Source: Gammaproteobacteria bacterium (GTDB taxonomy: Bacteria; Pseudomonadota; Gammaproteobacteria; Methylococcales; UBA2780). Taken from it: DNA of 9,554 nt. The stretch lies in assembly GCA_003646305.1 (NCBI GenBank), contig QNFJ01000072.1, forward strand, positions 1 to 9,554, given 5' to 3'. The notes beneath the pieces were generated by a model that made no database searches, had not been told where the DNA came from, and was given only the letters and a program-made list of their open reading frames with translations. The position numbers and the translations under genes are program-made. The stretch's first letter is position 1, and the number at the start of each line of letters is the position of its first letter. Shown piece by piece: positions 1-4,824 of this stretch.

Positions 1-2
1 AA

Positions 3-1715
3 AATGCTGATAATGAAGCGGCTCTTGAGCGCTTTCAAGCGGATTCTCAAACAGAAAATGTAGCCCTAACAACGGATCATCAGGCGGAAATGGAGCAGGC
101 TGAGCGCAAAAATGCAGAGCTTGTCGATGAAATGGAAGCGCTTAAAGAAGGGCTTGAGAAGGTTAAGGCTGAGCAGCGGGAAGAGAGCGATGCGGCCTCT
201 GCGTTAATGCAGGAAAAACTGGCGCTGGGAGAAAAAGTTGGGCAGTTGACTGAAGATGTTGTGGCTCTTAAGTCTTTTGAGGCAGAGTCTGTGACGCTTG
301 CGGAATCCCTGGCTAACGCAGAAAGGGAGCTGGAAGTCACGAAAGGAGCTTTGCAGGATAAAGACTCTGATCTGAGCAGTCAGAATACTGAGGCAGAAAA
401 ACGTGAAGGTGAATTAAAAGAGCAGGCCGAGGCGCTTAGCCTGGATGTTGATCAATTGACGGAGCAGCTAAGGGAGATGGCGTTGAGCGTAAGCTCTAGC
501 GAAGAGGCTGCAAAACAGAAGGCATCAGAGTATGAGTCTAAGGTCAGGGATCATGAGGTGCTGGCTGATGAAGTTGAGTCGTTATCCAGTCAGCTGATTG
601 AGTCACAGAAATTGGCCGAATCCAGAGAGGACGAGCTAAAGTTTAACGAGTCAACGTACGCTGATAAGTTGACAGCTCTTGATGGAGAACAGGCGCAGTT
701 AAAAGATGAAATAGCGAGTTTGCGTGCTGAGGCGGATGAGTTGTCTCTACGACTCGACGAAAAAGGTAAGGCATTAATAGAGCAGGAAGAGAAATCATTT
801 TCTCTACGTAAGGAAAGCGCAGTTCTGGAACGCCGAATGAGTGAGATTAGAGAAGGTGATGGCGACTTGTGGCCAGATGATGGTGAGGTGATCTCGATGC
901 GTGAAGAGGTTGCTCGAATCACAGAAGAAAAAAAGCAAATAGTTGAAGAGAAAGCACTTTTGGGTGAACAAATAGATTCTTTAGTTGAGCAAAATGAAGA
1001 GTTAAAGACAGTTGTCCAAGAGTTTGTGGTGGCCTCGGAGAGTCAGCAAAGTAGTGGTGCTGATATTGACTCTTTGAAGACCGAGCTGGAGATGGTCAGA
1101 GAGCAAGCGGCTTCTGATGTAGAGGCAATGACTGGGCAGATGGGTGAGGCTCAGAGCAAAGTAACAGCGCTGGAGAAAGAGCTGGAAAAGGCGCGAGAGC
1201 AGGGCGAAATGCACGTTGAGAGCTCATTGTTAGATGGCGTGGTAGCGGCTGATAATGATATTTTTACAACTATTGAAGAACAGCAACCAGCGTCACCAGT
1301 CGGCTCTAGTGTGAATAGGCGCTCTCAACGGAAAAAAAGTAAGGTAATCCCGGTAGTGGTCGCTATCCTGATACTTGGTGCTGCAGGGGCGGCTGGATTT
1401 TTAACCAAACAAGGGCGAGCTTTGCTTGGTTTGGCTCAGCCTGAGATAGAGGTACAGCAAAAGAGAGAGAAGCCTGCCGACATTATTGACGATGAGGTTA
1501 CGCCAGTAAAAGAAACTACTATTAAGCGGAGGCAAGATGGGGCGAAATTTGGTTCTTTATTGGAAACTGTATCGCCTGATCCAGTTTCAGCAGAAGTGAG
1601 TGGAGTGAAAAAGAGACTTCCAGAAACTAAAGAAGAAGTCGTATTTTCGGCTGGCGGAGCAGAAGAAGATGAGGATGAGCTATTACTGGATGAAGAGGGT
1701 GATGAGCTATTTTAG
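3..1715 (+). CDS. Long coiled-coil protein with a C-terminal membrane helix (5' end outside the window)
   Basis: I do not recognise this gene. The frame is open from the first bases, so it is the 3' part of a longer gene; the ATG at 90 lies inside the coiled coil and is not a convincing start. Of 570 visible residues, about 1-420 are rich in E, K, Q, A, L and S in heptad-like order, with no cysteine: a long helical coiled coil. One break is the acidic stretch around GDGDLWPDDGE (coordinates about 855-885). A low-complexity linker and a basic RRSQRKKSK patch precede one hydrophobic helix (residues 448-467, coordinates 1344-1403). A 103-residue tail follows, ending in a strongly acidic segment. 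By the positive-inside rule the coiled coil should be cytoplasmic and the tail periplasmic. It could be a polar or scaffold protein with a domain at the missing N-terminus; this is inference. The gene ends at a strong terminator. Confidence 0.85.
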   Translation, partial: NADNEAALERFQADSQTENVALTTDHQAEMEQAERKNAELVDEMEALKEGLEKVKAEQREESDAASALMQEKLALGEKVGQLTEDVVALKSFEAESVTLAESLANAERELEVTKGALQDKDSDLSSQNTEAEKREGELKEQAEALSLDVDQLTEQLREMALSVSSSEEAAKQKASEYESKVRDHEVLADEVESLSSQLIESQKLAESREDELKFNESTYADKLTALDGEQAQLKDEIASLRAEADELSLRLDEKGKALIEQEEKSFSLRKESAVLERRMSEIREGDGDLWPDDGEVISMREEVARITEEKKQIVEEKALLGEQIDSLVEQNEELKTVVQEFVVASESQQSSGADIDSLKTELEMVREQAASDVEAMTGQMGEAQSKVTALEKELEKAREQGEMHVESSLLDGVVAADNDIFTTIEEQQPASPVGSSVNRRSQRKKSKVIPVVVAILILGAAGAAGFLTKQGRALLGLAQPEIEVQQKREKPADIIDDEVTPVKETTIKRRQDGAKFGSLLETVSPDPVSAEVSGVKKRLPETKEEVVFSAGGAEEDEDELLLDEEGDELF

Positions 1716-1737
1716 GTTTTAACTAATCATTTTTCAG

Positions 1738-1784
1738 GAAACAAAAAAGCCTGCGACACTCAATGTCGCAGGCTTTTTTGTTTT
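1738..1784. terminator. Bidirectional Rho-independent terminator
   Basis: A perfect 10-bp GC-rich stem (GCCTGCGACA at 1749-1758 with its complement at 1764-1773) encloses a 5-base loop. It is flanked by six A on the left and six T on the right, so the stem extends through the A/T tracts and a T-run follows on either strand. It lies between the stop of the coiled-coil gene (plus strand) and the stop of rpmG (minus strand), which converge here, and can serve both. Confidence 0.93.
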
Positions 1785-1803
1785 GTAAAGAGGGTGTAAC
1801 TTT

Positions 1804-1959
1804 TTACTTAATTTTGGATTCTTTGTAGGAAACATGCTTACGAACAACGGGATCAAATTTTTTGATCACCATTTTTTCAGGCATGGTTCTTTTATTTTTT
1901 GTCGTTGTATAAAAATGACCTGTTCCCGCACTAGAAACGAGTTTTATTTTATCTCTCAT
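1804..1959 (-). CDS. rpmG: 50S ribosomal protein L33
   Basis: This is a 51-residue protein of the large ribosomal subunit, bound to 23S rRNA near the E site. The translation starts MRDKIKLVSSAGTGHFYTTT, continues with an NKRTMPEKM segment and the KKFDPVVRKHV block, and ends KESKIK, matching gammaproteobacterial L33 along its whole length. There is no CxxC pair, so this is the zinc-independent (C-minus) form. The start is the ATG at 1959, with AAAGGAG six bases upstream. That Shine-Dalgarno sequence shares two bases with the rpmB stop codon, and only 11 bases separate the genes, so translation is probably coupled to rpmB. It is transcribed from the rpmB promoter and ends at the shared bidirectional terminator. 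Confidence 0.97.
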   Translation of the reverse strand: MRDKIKLVSSAGTGHFYTTTKNKRTMPEKMVIKKFDPVVRKHVSYKESKIK

Positions 1960-1970
1960 CGTGATCTCCT

Positions 1971-2207
1971 TTAGACTTTTTCGCCGCGACCGCGGATTTC
2001 AGCGAGGACGGTTTCAATGCCGCGTTTGTCGATAATACGCATTCCTTTTGCAGAAACCCGAAGGCGCACCCAGCGGTTCTCGCCTTCAACCCAGAAACGG
2101 TGATGGTGGAGGTTAGGTAGAAACCGGCGTTTAGTTTTGTTGTGTGCATGAGAAACATTGTTTCCCGAAACAGGGCGTTTGCCGGTGACTTGACATACTC
2201 TGGACAT
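1971..2207 (-). CDS. rpmB: 50S ribosomal protein L28
   Basis: This 78-residue large-subunit protein begins MSRVCQVTGKRPVSGNN, followed by the TKRRFLPNLHHHRFW block and the LRVSAKGMRIIDKRGI block, and ends RGRGEKV. This is full-length agreement with E. coli-type L28 (78 residues). The ATG at 2207 is chosen because AGAGG (2214-2218) lies six bases upstream. A TTG in frame two codons earlier (2211-2213) touches that site and would be too close to use. It is first in the rpmB-rpmG pair, with a promoter and a leader hairpin directly upstream. Of the four cysteines expected in zinc-type L28, only Cys5 is present, so this too is a C-minus form. Confidence 0.97.
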   Translation of the reverse strand: MSRVCQVTGKRPVSGNNVSHAHNKTKRRFLPNLHHHRFWVEGENRWVRLRVSAKGMRIIDKRGIETVLAEIRGRGEKV

Positions 2208-2237
2208 GGTCAACCTCTTGACTGAAATTCGTTAAAA

Positions 2238-2251
2238 TCGCCATAGGGCGA
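2238..2251 (-). promoter_or_regulatory. Small leader hairpin upstream of rpmB
   Basis: On the minus strand TCGCC and GGCGA form a perfect 5-bp stem with a 4-base loop, followed at once by TTTT. It sits between the predicted rpmB transcription start and the Shine-Dalgarno site. It resembles a short attenuator or a protein-binding leader element, but the stem is short and a regulatory role is inference only. Confidence 0.35.
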
Positions 2252-2262
2252 AAGAGCCGAAC

Positions 2263-2291
2263 TTTATACCAAAAATGAGGGCAATAGTAAA
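2263..2291 (-). promoter_or_regulatory. Sigma-70 type promoter of rpmB-rpmG
   Basis: On the minus strand, TTTACT (2286-2291, 4 of 6 consensus) and TATAAA (2263-2268, 5 of 6) are separated by exactly 17 bases. The position implies a leader of roughly 50 nt before the rpmB ATG. It lies in the gap after radC, so rpmB-rpmG need not depend on radC read-through. Confidence 0.7.
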
Positions 2292-2310
2292 CTTGATTTG
2301 TCTTTTTTGC

Positions 2311-2985
2311 TCAAATAAGACCATTTTCGGCGAATGACCAGCCATTTTTGTCGCCAATGATAAAATGATCGAGAAGACGAATTTCTACCAATGACAAAGC
2401 CTGCTTCAGTTTTTCGGTTATCTGTTTATCCGCCTGACTGGGTGTTTGGTTTCCTGATGGGTGGTTGTGGGCAATGATAATGGCAGCGGAATTGTATTGA
2501 AGCGCTTTTTTGACAACTTCGCGAGGATGAACCGAAGCACTATCAATGGTGCCCTGGAAGAGTATTTCGAACTTGATTACTTTATGGCTATTGTCGAGAA
2601 AAAGACAGGCAAATAGCTCTTGAGAACGATTCCTGAGCTGTGCGGTTAGGTAAGCGCGAGTGGTTTCGATGTTTTCAATCGCATCTCCACGGCGGAGCGA
2701 TTCGTGAAGATGGCGCTTTGTCATTTCGACTACCGCCTGTAGGAGCGCGTACTTTGCTGGTCCAAGGCCGGGGCTTTTACAAAAGTGTTGTAGGTCGGCC
2801 TGAAGCAGAGCTTGAAGTGAACCATGTTTGCTAAGTAGTTCTCTTGAAAGGTCGACAGCAGTTTTCCCTTTTATGCCCGTCCGTAAAAAAATGGCGAGCA
2901 GTTCAGCATCTGACAGGGACTGAGGTCCGCGGTTAAGTAGTTTTTCACGAGGGCGTTCATCGGCTGGCCAGTCCTTTATGCTCAT
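2311..2985 (-). CDS. radC: RadC family protein (JAB/MPN domain)
   Basis: This is a 224-residue protein of the RadC (UPF0758) family. The N-terminal part starts MSIKDWPADERPREKLL and includes the SLSDAELLAIFLRTG block. A helix-hairpin-helix-like segment lies at about residues 56-90 (KSPGLGPAKY). The C-terminal JAB/MPN domain has the metalloprotease-like motif HNHPSG followed by PSQAD (His173, His175, Ser177, Asp186), with Glu123 as the likely fourth residue. The family was once linked to DNA repair, but that role was later questioned and its biochemical function is unsettled. The ATG at 2985 has AAGGAG five bases upstream; a 12-codon upstream extension lacks such a site and family similarity. 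It is divergent from coaBC and upstream of rpmB on the same strand, with no terminator seen between. Confidence 0.95.
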   Translation of the reverse strand: MSIKDWPADERPREKLLNRGPQSLSDAELLAIFLRTGIKGKTAVDLSRELLSKHGSLQALLQADLQHFCKSPGLGPAKYALLQAVVEMTKRHLHESLRRGDAIENIETTRAYLTAQLRNRSQELFACLFLDNSHKVIKFEILFQGTIDSASVHPREVVKKALQYNSAAIIIAHNHPSGNQTPSQADKQITEKLKQALSLVEIRLLDHFIIGDKNGWSFAENGLI

Positions 2986-3008
2986 ATTCTCTCCTTGAGT
3001 TTGCCGAA

Positions 3009-3037
3009 ATAATAGAAGCATTTGGCGGAAATTGCCA
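3009..3037 (-). promoter_or_regulatory. Possible radC promoter
   Basis: On the minus strand, TATTAT (3009-3014, 5 of 6) is preceded at 17 bases by TGGCAA (3032-3037, only 3 of 6). It would give a leader of about 17 nt containing the AAGGAG site. The weak -35 element makes this tentative. It overlaps the possible coaBC -10 element on the other strand. Confidence 0.35.
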
Positions 3038-3041
3038 TAAT
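3033..3041 (+). promoter_or_regulatory. Possible extended -10 promoter of coaBC
   Basis: TGCCATAAT matches the extended -10 pattern TGn followed by a TATAAT-like hexamer (5 of 6). No good -35 sequence lies 17 bases upstream. Transcription would begin near 3048, leaving the GAGG ribosome site in a short leader. A TAGAAT at 3053-3058 was considered, but initiation from it would fall inside the ribosome site. Confidence 0.35.
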
Positions 3042-3062
3042 GTGCAACTAGTTAGAATATTT

Positions 3063-3076
3063 GAGGTAATGCGTTG
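3063..3076 (+). promoter_or_regulatory. Ribosome binding site and TTG start of coaBC
   Basis: GAGG (3063-3066) lies seven bases before a TTG (3074-3076). The nearer ATG (3069-3071) is only two bases from GAGG and reads ATG CGT TGA, a two-codon frame that stops at once, so it cannot start the gene. This decides for the TTG. Confidence 0.75.
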
Positions 3077-4279
3077 AGCATTCTTGAAGGTAAAAAAATA
3101 TTGCTGGGTATCACTGGTGGAATCGCAGCTTATAAATGTGCTGAATTAACCCGTCTGTTGAAAAAAGAGGGTGCTGAAGTTCGAGTCGTGATGACGGAGG
3201 CTGCTACTCGCTTTGTGACACCACTCACCTTTCAGGCGCTATCCGCTAATCCCGTTTCAACAAGCCTGCTGGATGCCGATGCAGAAGCAGCGATGGGGCA
3301 TATTCATCTGGCACGTTGGGCAGATCTTATTTTGGTTGCACCGGCAAGTGCCGACTTTATGGCTAAATTGCGGGCAGGGATGGCAAATGATCTGCTCTCA
3401 ACGCTTTGTCTTGCGGCTGACGCGCCGATTGCGTTGGCGCCGGCCATGAACCAGGGGATGTGGTTAAATCAAGCGACACAGGAGAATAGCGCTTGCCTCG
3501 AGCAGCGATCAATCAAACTTTGGGGGCCGGTAAGTGGAGAGCAGGCTTGCGGTGAAACGGGTCTGGGTCGGATGATGGAGCCGCAGGCCTTGTTAGAGCA
3601 GATCGAATGGTTTTTTTCGCCGGAGTTGCTGAGCGGTGTTTCTGTCCTAATTGATGCGGGGCCCACGCAAGAGGCTATCGATCCGGTTCGCTTTGTTAGT
3701 AACCGTAGCTCGGGAAAAATGGGTTATGCCATTGCGAGTGCGGCAAAAGGAGCGGGCGCTAAAGTTTGCCTGGTGAGTGGGCCTGTTGCCTTGCCTGTGC
3801 CAGCGGTAGATGAGTTTGTTGCGGTGAAAAGTGCTGCAGAAATGGCCGAGGCGGTTATCAGTAGAGCGCCCGGTTTTGATATTTTTATTGCCACCGCTGC
3901 AGTTGCTGATTACCGCCCTACGCTTATCGAAGGCAAAAAAATTAAGAAAAAAGCCGACACGGTGGTGATTGCCTTAGAGAAAACAGAAGATATTCTTGCG
4001 ACTGTTTCAGCGCTGAAAAAACGGCCATTTTGCGTTGGTTTTGCGGCCGAAACAGATTCGCTTGAAAGCTATGCGCGAGGGAAGCTGAGAGCGAAAAACC
4101 TGGATATGATTGCGGCAAATAAAGTAGCAGGTTCTAGAGGTGGTTTTGAGTCGGATGAGAATGCGCTGCACCTTTTCTGGGATGGCGGAGAACAGCTACT
4201 TGAAATGGCACCTAAATCGATACTGGCTGATCAGTTAATCAACATAATTGCAGAAAAAAAGCATGAAAGTTCAATTTAA
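3074..4279 (+). CDS. coaBC: Bifunctional phosphopantothenoylcysteine decarboxylase / phosphopantothenate-cysteine ligase
   Basis: This 401-residue enzyme carries out two cytoplasmic steps of coenzyme A synthesis: joining cysteine to 4'-phosphopantothenate (CoaB) and decarboxylating the product to 4'-phosphopantetheine (CoaC). The N-terminal FMN-dependent CoaC domain (about 1-185) shows GITGGIAAYK, catalytic His76 in MGHIH, the APAMN motif (Asn125) and the substrate clamp ACGETGLGRM with Cys159. The CoaB domain (about 188-401) shows DAGPTQE, SNRSSGKMG with Asn210, the lysine-rich KKIKKK strip near 288-293, and FAAETDS. The length is normal for the family and all key residues are present. Translation begins at a TTG. 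The gene diverges from radC and its last 17 bases overlap dut, as in many proteobacteria. Confidence 0.97.
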   Translation: MSILEGKKILLGITGGIAAYKCAELTRLLKKEGAEVRVVMTEAATRFVTPLTFQALSANPVSTSLLDADAEAAMGHIHLARWADLILVAPASADFMAKLRAGMANDLLSTLCLAADAPIALAPAMNQGMWLNQATQENSACLEQRSIKLWGPVSGEQACGETGLGRMMEPQALLEQIEWFFSPELLSGVSVLIDAGPTQEAIDPVRFVSNRSSGKMGYAIASAAKGAGAKVCLVSGPVALPVPAVDEFVAVKSAAEMAEAVISRAPGFDIFIATAAVADYRPTLIEGKKIKKKADTVVIALEKTEDILATVSALKKRPFCVGFAAETDSLESYARGKLRAKNLDMIAANKVAGSRGGFESDENALHLFWDGGEQLLEMAPKSILADQLINIIAEKKHESSI

Positions 4280-4715
4280 AATTTTAGACGATCGGTTGGG
4301 GAAACAGTTTCCTTTGCCAGAATATGCGACAACAGGTTCTGCCGGGTTGGACTTGCGAGCCTGTTTAGATGAAGCATTAACGCTGATGCCCGGGCAAACT
4401 GAGTTAATTCCGACAGGCATGGCGATTCATATTTGTGATCCAGGTTATGCGGCAATGCTATTACCGCGCTCTGGATTAGGGCATAAGCACGGGATTGTTT
4501 TGGGTAATCTGATTGGGTTAATTGACTCAGATTATCAGGGGCAACTTTTTGTCTCATGTTGGAATCGTGGTAATCAATCATTTGTAATAGAACCAGGTGA
4601 TCGAATATCTCAAATGATCGTTGTTCCTGTTATTCAGGTTGTACTTGAGCAAGTTGAAGCATTTGATACAAGTGACCGAGGTGCTGGTGGTTTTGGGCAT
4701 ACTGGAAAAGGGTGA
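4263..4715 (+). CDS. dut: Deoxyuridine 5'-triphosphate nucleotidohydrolase (dUTPase)
   Basis: This 150-residue enzyme hydrolyses dUTP to dUMP and pyrophosphate, keeping uracil out of DNA and feeding dTMP synthesis. It is of the homotrimeric class, with all five motifs: SAGLDLRA (26-33), PRSGLG (68-73), GLIDSDYQG (85-93, catalytic Asp88), PGDRISQMI (111-119) and the C-terminal P-loop-like DRGAGGFGHTG (138-147). It agrees with E. coli Dut nearly end to end. The ATG at 4263 is chosen because MKVQFKILD aligns with the family N-terminus; a TTG at 4248 in frame would add five residues. Only an A-rich run precedes it, and it begins inside the last codons of coaBC, suggesting translational coupling. 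Confidence 0.97.
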   Translation: MKVQFKILDDRLGKQFPLPEYATTGSAGLDLRACLDEALTLMPGQTELIPTGMAIHICDPGYAAMLLPRSGLGHKHGIVLGNLIGLIDSDYQGQLFVSCWNRGNQSFVIEPGDRISQMIVVPVIQVVLEQVEAFDTSDRGAGGFGHTGKG

Positions 4716-4752
4716 GCGGGGTAATAAGCAGCTTTCCCAATTTCGCCTACTC

Positions 4753-4770
4753 TTAAGGCCATTAAGGTCA
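4753..4770 (+). repeat. Two tandem 9-bp repeats upstream of algC
   Basis: TTAAGGCCA is followed directly by TTAAGGTCA, one mismatch in nine, in the 109-bp gap between dut and algC. Tandem sites of this size near a start can be transcription factor binding sites, but no regulator is recognised and chance is possible. Confidence 0.5.
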
Positions 4771-4785
4771 GCTATGCTTTCGGTG

Positions 4786-4795
4786 TTGTGCACAA
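4786..4795. promoter_or_regulatory. Perfect 10-bp palindrome upstream of algC
   Basis: TTGTGCACAA is its own reverse complement and lies 29 bases before the algC ATG, in a gap where I find no clear sigma-70 promoter. It could be an operator half or a chance palindrome. Confidence 0.35.
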
Positions 4796-4824
4796 TTGAA
4801 TAAAAGATAGGCGGATTCTCTAGA

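Noticed and set aside
80..1214. Several minus-strand open frames opposite the coiled-coil gene
   Set aside because: They are serine-rich antisense shadows produced by the codon use of an E/K/L-rich protein, with no ribosome sites or family features.
1949..2158. Alternative minus-strand frame overlapping rpmB
   Set aside because: The overlapping frame encodes full-length L28, so this is a shadow.
2640..2834. Plus-strand frame inside radC
   Set aside because: Antisense to a clear RadC coding region, no ribosome site, no recognisable protein.
4621..4803. Plus-strand 60-codon frame running from dut into the algC gap
   Set aside because: Mostly overlaps dut in another frame and has no plausible start signal. 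It could not be supported as a gene.
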